DNA from: Marivita sp.
GTDB lineage: Bacteria; Pseudomonadota; Alphaproteobacteria; Rhodobacterales; Rhodobacteraceae
Length of the DNA: 64,000 nucleotides
Direction: 5' to 3'
Assembly: GCF_020055675.1 (NCBI RefSeq)
Contig: NZ_JAIPUS010000004.1
Span: forward strand, 62,001-126,000
Position numbers and translations under genes: made by a program. The notes beneath the pieces were generated by a model. The model saw nothing but the letters and a program-made list of their open reading frames with translations, made no database searches and was not told the origin of the DNA. Below are positions 44,520 through 54,119 of the stretch, piece after piece (within the stretch, counting starts at the first letter, position 1; each line of letters opens with the position of its first letter).

Positions 44520-45197
44520 ATGTCGTCGCAAATAGAGCTTTCAACGCTCTCACCTGTTTTCATCGTCGATGACGATGAATTCTTCCGCATGGCCATATAT
44601 TCCGTGCTGCGTGACAGGTTCGGTGTGGAAACCGTCATAGCCTGCGCGACATCGCAAGAGGCCATCGAACACCTGTCCGGTGACGTTTCCTTCGGCTTGG
44701 GACTCATCGATCTGAACATGCCGGGGATTGATAATCGCGATCTGCTGGACAGTATCAAAGCAAGGCAGCCCCAGATTCGCCTCGTGGTCTTGTCGGCGTC
44801 GAGGTCGCGCAAGGACATTCTAATGGCCCTTTCTGCAGGGGCGCAGGGTTTCATCAACAAGGGCCTGGGCATCGGTGAAACCGAAGCCGCACTCCAGCAG
44901 ATCGCTGACGGTGGAGTCTACGTACCGCCGTTCACTCCGCAATCCGATGAGCCCGAGGACGCCGTGGTACCCGAGGCCGCGAAATCCGGTGTTTCGCTCG
45001 AGGCGTTGACGCCCCGCCAATTGGAAGTCCTGCGTCTTCTTGTTGCGGGACAGCCCAACAAGGGGATCGCGCGGGCGCTCGACATCAATCATAGCACGGT
45101 CAAATTTCATCTTTCCTACATTTTCCGTATCTTGGGGGCGTCGAACCGCGTCGAAGCTGCGATCCTTGGCGCAAAGCTGCTGGCTGATATCGAATAG
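44520..45197 (+). CDS. NarL/LuxR-family response regulator
   Basis: A 225-residue DNA-binding response regulator. Receiver domain (about 12-130) with the acidic triad FIVDDDEFF, phospho-acceptor Asp in LIDLNMPG and Lys in GFINKG; then a LuxR-type HTH (about 160-220: LTPRQLEVLRLLVAGQPNKG, STVKFHLSYIFRIL). It lies next to the hybrid kinase and pilus genes and may answer to that kinase. Confidence 0.92.
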   Translation: MSSQIELSTLSPVFIVDDDEFFRMAIYSVLRDRFGVETVIACATSQEAIEHLSGDVSFGLGLIDLNMPGIDNRDLLDSIKARQPQIRLVVLSASRSRKDILMALSAGAQGFINKGLGIGETEAALQQIADGGVYVPPFTPQSDEPEDAVVPEAAKSGVSLEALTPRQLEVLRLLVAGQPNKGIARALDINHSTVKFHLSYIFRILGASNRVEAAILGAKLLADIE

Positions 45198-45219
45198 GAC
45201 AAATCAACACGGCTGATCT

Positions 45220-45588
45220 TCATATCAGGTGTGACAGATGCGCTGCCAAGTCACGCAAGCGGTAGGGTTTCGGCAGGACCCTGACGCCATGTGGCAAATG
45301 CTGCCTTGCGACCTTCAGTGCCCCGTGATCACCGGAGGTGAGAAGAACACCCAGTTCGGGTCGGATCCCAAGCGCCTGCTGCGCCATGTGCATGCCGCTT
45401 TGTCCTGTTCCGAGACGCATGTCGATGATCACCGCGCGGATGCTTGGATCTGCATCCAGCACCCGCAGCGCTTCGTCGGTATCCTGCGAGACAAGACAGG
45501 CGTATCCAAGCGAAGTCAAAGCACGCACGGCGAAGTCGAGCATCATTTGATCGTCATCCACGACCAGAATGCTGACGCACTCACTCAT
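45220..45588 (-). CDS. Single-domain response regulator (receiver only)
   Basis: A 122-residue receiver with the acidic pocket VVDDDQMM, phospho-Asp in VIIDMRLG, Thr/Ser switch LLTSGD and Lys in LPKPYRL. No output domain, so it is a phosphate sink or a protein-binding switch. It is convergent with the LuxR-type regulator (22 bases apart). Likely works with the hybrid kinase. Confidence 0.9.
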   Translation of the reverse strand: MSECVSILVVDDDQMMLDFAVRALTSLGYACLVSQDTDEALRVLDADPSIRAVIIDMRLGTGQSGMHMAQQALGIRPELGVLLTSGDHGALKVARQHLPHGVRVLPKPYRLRDLAAHLSHLI

Positions 45589-45763
45589 ACGGGAAAGCTG
45601 ATTGCGATGGTCTGGAAAATTCGGCGCAGATTCGCGGTCATGGGGACTTTCACTTTCCAGATAGGGTGTAAGTTGTTTTTGCGGTAGGGCTGGTCCCGCG
45701 CGCAGTTTTGATGGACGTGTGTCGTTGCAGAGATGAAATAGATGGCGTCACGCTCCAGAGGTT

Positions 45764-46183
45764 TCAATCCGGCGGGGCCACGGGAAAACAGGCTTCCACC
45801 TCGACCCAAGTGTCAGGCAAGACGATCAGGATGCTGGTCAGACGATGTCGTATTCCGATCCTGGCAAAATCGGGGGTGTTTTCACACCCAGAAGTTGCAT
45901 CCGGTGTCACCGATTGGTCGGAGATGTCGATTGCCCATTCGCTGGCTTGCTGCTGCACGAAATGCACCGTGCCGCCAGTGTCCATCTTTCCATCAGTGGC
46001 ACAGGGGGCAAGGCGCAAACCAAGACAGCGCGCCCCGGTCGACGCGGAATCCTGTAGCGCGACACGGGTCCATATGAAACGGCTGACCTCGATCGATCCG
46101 CCCAGCAGCAGCATGAGCGGCAGCGCGATGGCCGCGAATTCGATGGCCACGGCCCCGCCACGGTTCGAGAGGAAACCTTTCAT
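45764..46183 (-). CDS. TadE-like pseudopilin
   Basis: A 139-residue protein with a basic N-terminus, GGAVAIEFAAIALPLMLLL (TadE-type cleavage and hydrophobic helix, with conserved Glu), then an extracytoplasmic domain with three cysteines. Minor pilins like this are processed by CpaA. The gene starts 14 bases after the preceding TadE-like gene; the longer upstream frame lies in that gene. Confidence 0.8.
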   Translation of the reverse strand: MKGFLSNRGGAVAIEFAAIALPLMLLLGGSIEVSRFIWTRVALQDSASTGARCLGLRLAPCATDGKMDTGGTVHFVQQQASEWAIDISDQSVTPDATSGCENTPDFARIGIRHRLTSILIVLPDTWVEVEACFPVAPPD

Positions 46184-46197
46184 TTCGGATCTGACTG

Positions 46198-46758
46198 TCA
46201 CTTCAAGCGCAACACGGTGCGTGTTCCGACCATGTCTCCTTCGATAAAGGCATATCCCGGAAAAATCGTGACATGGTGGGCCTCGGCGGAAATTTGCACG
46301 AATTGCCCGGCGGTCCCCCCCGAGGCGCACGGCGCTTCGCAAGATGTCTGCCGGCCCCAGATTACCCTGTCTGCCGACAAGGTCGGGCAGTAGCAATTCG
46401 CGATATCTCCCGGCCCGGATTGCGAGGTTATGGCGGAACCGGTCCACGCGGCAGTTGCGGCATTGTTCACGACAGCCTGGCCGGTTTCCGAGGCATCCCC
46501 CTGCAACATGCCGGCGAGCGTTTCGGCAAGTTCCGTTGCGCCTGCCTGATCCTCCGGCGCGGATTGGAGAAGCGCATATTCGGCCATTGCCGTTACGCGC
46601 GCATCAAGCGAAAGCCGTGTGTAGGTGGCGCCGCCAATTTCGATCACCCCTGCGAGGATGAACAAGAGCACGGGGGCCAAAAAGGCGAACTCGACCGCGA
46701 TGCTGCCGTGTTGCTCTTGTCGCAACCGTCGCATCAGGTGGGCTGAAAATCGGATCAT
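46198..46758 (-). CDS. TadE-like pseudopilin
   Basis: A 186-residue protein starting MIRFSAHLMRRL, then HGSIAVEFAFLAPVLLFILAG, the typical TadE processing site and helix (residues 17-40), and an extracytoplasmic domain with four cysteines near 140-170. The ATG overlaps the TadG-like stop as ATGA (46755-46758), so it is expressed with it. Confidence 0.85.
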   Translation of the reverse strand: MIRFSAHLMRRLRQEQHGSIAVEFAFLAPVLLFILAGVIEIGGATYTRLSLDARVTAMAEYALLQSAPEDQAGATELAETLAGMLQGDASETGQAVVNNAATAAWTGSAITSQSGPGDIANCYCPTLSADRVIWGRQTSCEAPCASGGTAGQFVQISAEAHHVTIFPGYAFIEGDMVGTRTVLRLK

Positions 46759-48788
46759 CTCAGAAGCACCACGTCGCCGATGCCGCCCGATTGCGGCAGG
46801 TCGCATTCGGACGCGACGGAGGTCCCGCCCGACAGGGTGATTTCCGACCCGATCAACTGCAGGCACCCGCCATCGGCGCTGGCGCTCGCACCGCCGGATG
46901 TGGTGATCGGTCCGTTCGGAAAGTAGACCGCGCCCGACACCACGTTGCCGCTGGCTCCGGCCGCAAAAAGCGCGCCCTCATTGCGCGATGCATCCAGCGG
47001 CCCGATCACGGCCAGATCGGCGTAGTGGCCGGATTGCGGTGCCGTGAAACGGACGTTGCTATACCCCGCGGACACGCAGAACGCTTGTCCGCCACATTCC
47101 CAACCACTCGGTTCGGTGCCGTTTGCAGCGATCAGGAAGGTGGTGTTTTTCGCGTGGATGCTGATCGTTTCACCCTCGCAATCGGCGCTGCCGCCCCCGT
47201 CGCCGCCAAGATGCATGTATCCATCGACCGCATAAAGCCCTGCACCGAAGCGAATGGCGCCCGACGCCAGAAGTGACCCGCGGATCTCGTGCAGGTCGGC
47301 CGCCGGGATCACGAGGCAACTGCCACCGCCGCCCCCGTCGATATGTCCGGCAACTTCGAACAGACCGCCGTCGGCATCTCCCATGAAGGTCTGCGAGCCA
47401 CCGCCAAGAGAGATCGCGTCACCACCGGAGGACGGGCCGAACCGGAAGCTGTTTCCGTTTCCCGTGCCCAGCGTCAGCGTGGACCCGCCTGTGTTCATCG
47501 CCCCACCGGGAAGACTGAACGCGCTCGGGCCCTCGAATGACAGCAGACTGGTGTTGCAGATGCTGTACCGGTCGGACCCCCAGTTGCAGCCCTGGTCCGA
47601 GCGACCGATGTTGTAGGTTCCCGCGCCGAATTCGGTGACCGAACCGCCACCGGTGCTGATGCCTTTGGCGATATTGTAGGTGCCGCCCGCGAACGTCATG
47701 CGCGTTCCGGTATTTTGTATTCCGCCGGAGATGTTGTAGACGATTGATTGCGCCCCGCCGGGGTTGAACCGCAGCGTGATCCCGCCCCCGATCGTTATGT
47801 TGCCAAGGTTGACCGTCGACTGTCCCGGACAGGCAAAGGTCCATGTGTTGTCGCTGCTTGCAAAGGTGGCCGAGCAGCCGACAGCCGCCGCCTGCGCCGT
47901 CGTGGTGCTTGGCGTCCACCCGAATTCGATGTCGGGGCCGTTCGCCACGACCACGTCGTCCGGAGCTGTCAGCGCCGCAGTGCTGGCCATTTGGCTTTGC
48001 GCAAGCAGGATGGGGTCGCTCCCTGCCAGCGCATCGGTTGTCGGGCGCCGCGCAATATCCGACGTTTCACCCTCTGGCGTGACGATGGTGTTGCAGCCGC
48101 CGGTCGCTGGGGCTGAATTGGAGTCATAGCTCAGGGAGTCGGTGACGATGCTGGTGCCACAGGGCGCGGCAACTTCTGCATTCGAGGCAATGCTGCAATC
48201 ACTCGACGCCAACGACGTGCCACCGGACAAGGTTATACCGCTGCCGTCAGGGTCGAGCGCCTGCACACAGGCTGGGGCGCCGCCAAGTGCCCCGGCTACT
48301 GCGGTCGTCACAACATCGACGGACGCGTCGCCGCCCACGAGGGGCGGCAGGTAGAGCGCTTTGGGTGTCGTGATTGTCGCACGCACCGCGGACCCGTTGG
48401 CGGTCGGAACTGAGGGGTCGAGCATGACGGCAATCTCGGCGTTTTCAAAACCGTTCAGCCGCGCGACGCTTCTTGCGACGTTCACCATCGCCTCTCCATC
48501 ACCCGTGCGCGAATACGTGACGGCTCCGGCGTGGGACGCGAAATCTGCTGTTCGTTGCGCGTCAGCCCTTACGCCCAGGACCTGGCCGTATTCCAGCGCC
48601 AGTCCCGCAAACCCCAAAAGCACGGGGATCGCCATCCCCGCAATGACGGCAACCGCGCCATCGTCCTGCGTGGAAAACGAGGCAAGAGATCGACTGGACC
48701 CTATGTCTGTTGATGGCATCGCTCTAGTCGCGACCCGTTTTTTGCGCGAGGGTGGGTTTTTCCGCGTGTCCTCGAAGTCCGTGTTCAT
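46755..48788 (-). CDS. Large TadG-like surface protein with Gly/Ser-rich repeats
   Basis: A 677-residue protein. Residues 40-75 hold the TadG N-terminal anchor (DDGAVAVIAGMAIPVLLGFA followed by EYGQVLGVRADAQRTAD). From about 170 on it is dominated by Gly, Ser, Thr and Asn with recurring turns such as ITLSGGTSLASS, ITIGGGITLRF, GGTYNIAKG and ISLGGGSQTFM, suggesting a right-handed beta-helix. No von Willebrand A domain as in classic TadG was seen. AGGACA lies before the ATG. A role in adhesion on the pilus or cell surface is inferred. Confidence 0.78.
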   Translation of the reverse strand: MNTDFEDTRKNPPSRKKRVATRAMPSTDIGSSRSLASFSTQDDGAVAVIAGMAIPVLLGFAGLALEYGQVLGVRADAQRTADFASHAGAVTYSRTGDGEAMVNVARSVARLNGFENAEIAVMLDPSVPTANGSAVRATITTPKALYLPPLVGGDASVDVVTTAVAGALGGAPACVQALDPDGSGITLSGGTSLASSDCSIASNAEVAAPCGTSIVTDSLSYDSNSAPATGGCNTIVTPEGETSDIARRPTTDALAGSDPILLAQSQMASTAALTAPDDVVVANGPDIEFGWTPSTTTAQAAAVGCSATFASSDNTWTFACPGQSTVNLGNITIGGGITLRFNPGGAQSIVYNISGGIQNTGTRMTFAGGTYNIAKGISTGGGSVTEFGAGTYNIGRSDQGCNWGSDRYSICNTSLLSFEGPSAFSLPGGAMNTGGSTLTLGTGNGNSFRFGPSSGGDAISLGGGSQTFMGDADGGLFEVAGHIDGGGGGSCLVIPAADLHEIRGSLLASGAIRFGAGLYAVDGYMHLGGDGGGSADCEGETISIHAKNTTFLIAANGTEPSGWECGGQAFCVSAGYSNVRFTAPQSGHYADLAVIGPLDASRNEGALFAAGASGNVVSGAVYFPNGPITTSGGASASADGGCLQLIGSEITLSGGTSVASECDLPQSGGIGDVVLLR

Positions 48789-48976
48789 TTTGTGTCCTGT
48801 CCTGATTGTCGGATCGCGGAAAAAACCTGCGGTTTAGAAAGCAGCAGCAGTCTACCCAAGACCGAGGCCGCGCAGTAGCTGGCCATGTGGCCCGGCCTTT
48901 CGGCCGGCCCGACCCTGCATCATGACAATGAACGGAGGTGGATCGGGCCAGCAAACCGATTGCGTGGTTTTGACGG

Positions 48977-51900
48977 CTACATACCGAAAAGATCGTCCGC
49001 GATCCCGACAAGCTGCATCAGCAACCCATCCGTTGTCCCGTCAAGGATATCGGAATGGATCGCGTCGCTCTGGGTCAGCCCGGCTTGCAGGCTGTCATCG
49101 GACCCGTCGAACCCCTGCATGACGACATTCGCCATCTCGATATCCGACATGCCCCGCGTCACCGCGAAATGCCCGCCCAGAAGCACCTTGTTGGCAAGAT
49201 AGGCCGCGTCCGCGTGTCCACCCGTATCTGCCTTGGCACCGTCGAGGATCGCCTGGATGAAAGACGCCGGCGTCACGTCATTTTCCCGGTCGAGCTGGTC
49301 AAGCCAATAGGCCATGCCCGGCTGGTCCGGAGCGCGGCCAAGCACGTTCTCATAGACCGTCGTCACGAAAGCCGGCAGGTCACCCAGGTTACCGTAAAGC
49401 GCACGGGTTTCCGGCTGGTCGAAAAACTGCGTCGCGATTTCGTCAAGGCGCATCCCGTTTGCCATCTGGTCGCCCCAGAAATACAGCCCAACGGCATCCG
49501 GTGCGCGGTTGAAATAGGCGATGTACAGCTCGGTCAGGGACGCCATCGACGCACCGTCCAGGTCTGCCATTCCATCGAACATATCGACGGAAAGACTGCC
49601 ATGCCCGAATGGGGCGATGTCGGTGTCGAACTCGATCCATTCGATATTCCGCGCCGTCAGCGGGATGGAATCACCAAGGCGGTTCTCGATCTGGACCCCG
49701 TCGCCCGAAAAGCGCAGCGAGTAGGTGCCGTGGTTCCCGCCAACCACCAGACTGTCGGTCCCGGCGCCGCCATTGAACAGCGTGCCATTGCCGTCCGCGA
49801 TTATCCGGTCGTCGCCATCGGTGCCATCGCGGTCCAGGGCTGACGGCGTCAGGTCAGGCTCGGTTTGATCGGTGAACGGGCTTACGATCGGAGCGGGCAG
49901 CCCGTCGTTCGAATTGTCTGCCAACCATTCTGCAATGGCCGCGAAGTTCTGCACCACGGCCGGGTGAATGCTGAGGGGCAACTCCATGTCGTCCGGCAGT
50001 GCTGATCCGAACACGGTTGTGTAGTGGACCATCGACGCCAGCAGATAGAGCGTCGGCGTGCCCTGTGGACCGTCATCGACATAAAGGTCTGCGGGACGCA
50101 GCGCGCCGAGGCCAAGGTCAGGGTCGGCAAGCATGGCGGATATGTCCGGCCCGGCGCTGACCAGGCGGACATCCAGATCGGGGCGTGCATCGCGGATGCT
50201 GTCGGTCAGCGATACCCACCAGTCGTGCCAATCGCCGTTCATGTAGGATTGCCAGGCCGCGAATTCGGCATCCGAGGGCGGAAAGGACGAAATGAAACTC
50301 TCCATGTGCGGCCAGGTTTCGTAGATATTGATCGCCGCCCCCGGAGCACGGGCGTCTGCCCATTCGATGATCCGAAGCGCCGAGGCGGTGGGCGATGTGC
50401 TTGGATCGATCCCGTAGGCGCTGTCGGGTGACTTGTTCTGGATGAAATTCAACGGCGAGATCGTGATCTGGTTGAAACCGGCATCCGCAAAGCTCTCGCC
50501 ACTATCGGCGTTCCAGGCTTCGGGAACCGTGGGCAGGCTGATATGCGGATTTGGCGGAAGATCGTCATGCAGTGTCAGCATCCCGGTTTGCATGGCCACC
50601 GCGTAGGATTGCCCGTTCTGCTCGGCGAACTGGTTCATCCAATGTGCGACCGACAGTTCCGGATTCCCCACCGCCCAGACATAAAGGGTGTTGCCGAAGA
50701 CATATTCGCGCATGTCCTCCGTCGGAGCCGTCGGGTTGATGTCCCGGCCCTGCTCCGGTTCGGGTTCGGGGTCTGGAGCCGGCTCCGGGCTGGGATCGGT
50801 CGGTGTGGAGGGCGTCTGCACCGGATCGAGCTCCCACGGAGTCGAAGCCCAGACTCCATCCTTCATATGCGCGGGCGCAGGGTGGCTTTCCATGAAGTCG
50901 ACCACCGCGTCATGGCGCGCGGTCGAATCCTCGAGATGCCGCATCGCGCCCCAGCTGCCCCATTTGCTCGGTTCCGAGACATCGACGAAGGCGTTGAACA
51001 GGGTGCCGCCTGCCGCCTCCCATCCTTCCAGAAGCTCCGTGTAAAGCTGACCCATCCCGTCGGAATAATTCAGATGGGTGAAAAACTCGGTCAGTGTTTC
51101 ATTGTTGACCCAGTGACCTATCCCGACGACATGCGTGCCGCCTTCATACATCACCAGGTCTAGCCCATGCGCATCGGCTACCGACTTGTGATAGCGGAAC
51201 AGCTCGAACAGGCCCTGAAGCGAATCGTCGGCGTTGCCGGTCACCGAGCCGTCGCGCAGCTCCCGCACCGCCAGCGCTTCTGCCAGATCGAAACGGTGCT
51301 CTGCAACATAGGCGTTTGCCGCCGCACCGGACAGGCCCTGTGCGCTGGCGTCCTGCCGCGCCTCGGACTCGCTTTGAGAAATCCAGTCCAGGACGGTGCC
51401 CGCCTTGGTATCCGTGCCAAGGCTGTTTCCGAAATAGCCGGTGATGGCGTAGGTATCGAAGGACAGGTAGGGGGCGTCGTTCTCCGGGCTTTGCGCCTCC
51501 CAGTCCGGTGCGCCCAGAATGGCTTTCTCCAGCCCCGGCCAATACGTGTGGGTCGAGACCACCTTGACCAATTGATCCTCGGATCCGTCATAAACCTGAT
51601 CGAGAATGCGCGCCATCTCGGCGGATCGGGCTCCGTATTCCTGCATCCAGCCGTTACCCAGATCCTGCCCGAACCGCTCTTGTGCGGCCTCGGAGGCATC
51701 CTGTGCCTGATCGAACATCCAGTTCCAGACTTCGTTCGACAATTCGATATGCGCGCGCAGATCGGGGTTCAGATTGTCACGCACATAAGTGGCGAACTCG
51801 CGGATATAGGTCGCATCGGCATGCCATGGAATGTTGAACCATGGCTCGGTGCCCGTGGTGTTTGCAAGCTCGACCATGACCTCGACAGGGACGCCCTTGT

Positions 51901-52576
51901 TATAGGTATAGTTTCCCTCTTGCGGGCGTTCTGACCAGGTGCGGACCGTTGAGTCGTTGGTCCCTTGCCAATCCATGAAGCGCAGCGCATGGGCGTCATC
52001 GATGATGTCGAGCCAGAGCGGATTGAACAACGCGCCCGCCTCATGCGCCTGGATGTGTTCCTGCTTCACAACCTCGATGTTGCGCAGGTAATTACCGGTG
52101 TTTTGCGGGTCGGTCGAATTGATCGAGATCGCGACCATGCCATTCCCGGTCGGGCGATAGTCGAACAAGATCTCGCCGTCTGCCCGCGAAACCATTTCGG
52201 CGCCGAAGACGGTGATGTCGCCTTCTCCGTCAAAGCTCAGCCGGTAGGTGCCGCCGGTATATTGCGCCTCGACCGGCATTTCGGTCAGGATGAAGGCTTG
52301 GATTTGCGAAACCCCATTCGGCATCTCGGTGACCCAGCCGTTGGCGTCCAGAACACCCATGGCCTCCAGATCATCTGCCCGGTACGCGCCCCATTTGCTC
52401 TCGGTATGGGCATGCCAGGGCCGGGCCGTCTTGAAAACATCGAGGAATGGTTGTTGCACACTCCAGTCAACAATACCCCGAAGCCCGAAGGCCATCGCCG
52501 ACGAAGCTGTCTGGGTTCCGAACACATGATCACCGTCGGGCCCGGTGGACCCTTCGGAAGAGTTAGGCGCGTGCAT
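48977..52576 (-). CDS. 1199-residue secreted mosaic protein with DUF4214 C-terminus
   Basis: Probably secreted by a type I system, since there is no N-terminal signal peptide and the C-terminus is acidic. First module (about 30-580) looks like a glycosidase-type barrel, with IELSNEVWNW (E283 a possible acid), HTYWPGLE and VMYEGGTHV (second Glu). A Pro/Glu/Asp linker (about 587-610) leads to a second module (about 620-890) with EYVFGNTLYVWAVGN and INIYETWPHM. An RTX-like GTDGDDRIIADGNGT follows near 915. Two DUF4214 segments are at about 1005-1110 (LTELYIAYFNRAPDAVGLYF; YENVLGRAPDQPGMAYW). Likely a cell-surface or extracellular polysaccharide-binding or -degrading protein. Confidence 0.72.
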   Translation of the reverse strand: MHAPNSSEGSTGPDGDHVFGTQTASSAMAFGLRGIVDWSVQQPFLDVFKTARPWHAHTESKWGAYRADDLEAMGVLDANGWVTEMPNGVSQIQAFILTEMPVEAQYTGGTYRLSFDGEGDITVFGAEMVSRADGEILFDYRPTGNGMVAISINSTDPQNTGNYLRNIEVVKQEHIQAHEAGALFNPLWLDIIDDAHALRFMDWQGTNDSTVRTWSERPQEGNYTYNKGVPVEVMVELANTTGTEPWFNIPWHADATYIREFATYVRDNLNPDLRAHIELSNEVWNWMFDQAQDASEAAQERFGQDLGNGWMQEYGARSAEMARILDQVYDGSEDQLVKVVSTHTYWPGLEKAILGAPDWEAQSPENDAPYLSFDTYAITGYFGNSLGTDTKAGTVLDWISQSESEARQDASAQGLSGAAANAYVAEHRFDLAEALAVRELRDGSVTGNADDSLQGLFELFRYHKSVADAHGLDLVMYEGGTHVVGIGHWVNNETLTEFFTHLNYSDGMGQLYTELLEGWEAAGGTLFNAFVDVSEPSKWGSWGAMRHLEDSTARHDAVVDFMESHPAPAHMKDGVWASTPWELDPVQTPSTPTDPSPEPAPDPEPEPEQGRDINPTAPTEDMREYVFGNTLYVWAVGNPELSVAHWMNQFAEQNGQSYAVAMQTGMLTLHDDLPPNPHISLPTVPEAWNADSGESFADAGFNQITISPLNFIQNKSPDSAYGIDPSTSPTASALRIIEWADARAPGAAINIYETWPHMESFISSFPPSDAEFAAWQSYMNGDWHDWWVSLTDSIRDARPDLDVRLVSAGPDISAMLADPDLGLGALRPADLYVDDGPQGTPTLYLLASMVHYTTVFGSALPDDMELPLSIHPAVVQNFAAIAEWLADNSNDGLPAPIVSPFTDQTEPDLTPSALDRDGTDGDDRIIADGNGTLFNGGAGTDSLVVGGNHGTYSLRFSGDGVQIENRLGDSIPLTARNIEWIEFDTDIAPFGHGSLSVDMFDGMADLDGASMASLTELYIAYFNRAPDAVGLYFWGDQMANGMRLDEIATQFFDQPETRALYGNLGDLPAFVTTVYENVLGRAPDQPGMAYWLDQLDRENDVTPASFIQAILDGAKADTGGHADAAYLANKVLLGGHFAVTRGMSDIEMANVVMQGFDGSDDSLQAGLTQSDAIHSDILDGTTDGLLMQLVGIADDLFGM

Positions 52577-53283
52577 TTTTTAAATCCCGATTACAATCCT
52601 GCAGCTGTGGCCTGCGCGGCCGGTGCATTTGTGATTTGCAAACAGCGTTCCGGTTGTTTCATTGGCAGTGCTGGAAAGGTACGTCCGCCAACATCCTGAT
52701 ACTATTGAGACTCATGGGCTGACCGAATGGGCAGCGGCTATCGAGGCCGCCACGACCAGCCCGGCATGACGCGAGCCTGTCGAGAACCGCGGATCGATCG
52801 GGACAGGGGTCTGCCTGTCCACTTGGCCAGAGCCGCGGCCTGGTCACTCCAGCATTTGTTTGGCCCGTAGACGCGGTTCTCCGTGATCTGTGCGGCATGG
52901 AGGCCGCATCGCGGTGCCGAGCAGATTTGGACCTGTCCCCTGCCTGAAAAGTAAAAGCTTTTCTTGCGACTGGCCGTCCGTAGGGACGAACAACCTACGA
53001 TCAGGCTGGCACGAGAAATCCCTTGATCGGCGTGTTCAACCGACCAGGAAACTCCTGTCGAGTCAGGTGATGCCTGCGGCATAGGGCCGGTCATGGAGCA
53101 GCGCGGCTTGCTCCGTTCAGAAATCCCGGCGCTCTGTGAACCAGGCGGACTGTCCAGCTCTTGGCTGAACGTCTGGCCAGTCCATCAGGACAGCTATCCT
53201 TGAACCGTCGTTAAAAGTTTTATGGATCCCAGCATGTCATCTCATGTGTTTCCGTCCCGCGGATTGTCTTGGGAGCAATCGAA
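52577..53283. promoter_or_regulatory. Divergent intergenic region
   Basis: About 700 bases between the secreted mosaic protein (minus) and the receiver-like gene (plus). Open frames exist on both strands but have no recognisable domain, ribosome site or codon bias. No repeats, tRNA or terminator were recognised. Confidence 0.35.
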
Positions 53284-53943
53284 ATGACAAAGGACATTTT
53301 GCTGAACGGGTGGCGTTCGCAGGTAGAGGTGTCGCCCGGTCCCTTTGACAGGGTCGCACCAACCCTGCTCGACCGCCTGTTTCAGCACGTCTCCTGTCCC
53401 CTTGCGCAAAGCGCACCAAAACGGGCGCATGTCGGGGTGACAGGGCGACGGCAGATTGCCCTTGAGCAAGGGTCCGAGATAGCACTTTTCGCGCCGGACG
53501 TGCCCGAATTTCGGGGCATGAAAGCCGACATCGAGGAACTTGGTGGAACAGCGACGATCGTTCCCGAAGCAGTTTTGACGGAGTGCGGGCTTCGCAAGCA
53601 CGCATCGGGACTTTCCTTTTGCGTCGTTGGACATGATTTCGCAGATGCCGATGCGGCAGTGGATTTCTGCCTCGAACTGCGCCGGGTTGCGCCTGCACTC
53701 GTGATCGTTCTGGCCCTGGCAGGTATCCCAAACAGCGATTTGAGTTCTGAACGGATGTCGATCTGCGAGGTGACCTTGCGTCGCCCGGTTTCCTGCGTGT
53801 CCCTTTCGCGCGGTATCCGGGCGGCATTCGACAATCGTGCGACCTTCGAAAGTGGCCGCGACCAAGGCGCTTCGGGCGGCGTGGCGATGGACCTGCCCTG
53901 GGAGGGACTGTGCCCGCAGAAGCTGCACCAATCAAGACAATGA
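53284..53943 (+). CDS. Degenerate receiver-like protein of unknown function
   Basis: A 219-residue soluble protein whose residues about 60-185 follow a receiver-like alternating beta/alpha pattern (RAHVGVTGRRQIALEQG, FCVVGHDFADADAAVDFCLEL, PALVIVLALAGIPNS) but lack the acidic pocket and the switch lysine. GGGAGCAATC precedes the ATG at 53284. It lies about 180 bases upstream of the GAF-PAS kinase and could be a pseudo-receiver adaptor. No family could be named. Confidence 0.5.
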   Translation: MTKDILLNGWRSQVEVSPGPFDRVAPTLLDRLFQHVSCPLAQSAPKRAHVGVTGRRQIALEQGSEIALFAPDVPEFRGMKADIEELGGTATIVPEAVLTECGLRKHASGLSFCVVGHDFADADAAVDFCLELRRVAPALVIVLALAGIPNSDLSSERMSICEVTLRRPVSCVSLSRGIRAAFDNRATFESGRDQGASGGVAMDLPWEGLCPQKLHQSRQ

Positions 53944-54119
53944 TACCGGCGCGGCGCGCGCCATGCTTCGGACACGTCGGGCGGCTTTCCTGATATCCTT
54001 CCCGTTTGTGGACGTCAGTCCGGCTTGCACCCGACAGGAACGCTCGACTTGAAGAAACCGGTGCTGTGGAGTATGCGGTCGTCACCGTTCCGATCACGTA
54101 AAGCGACATTGGAGTGATT

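Noticed and set aside
53237-54109. Minus-strand frames over the receiver-like gene
   Set aside because: No ribosome sites or domains; the plus-strand gene has a good start and a beta/alpha pattern.
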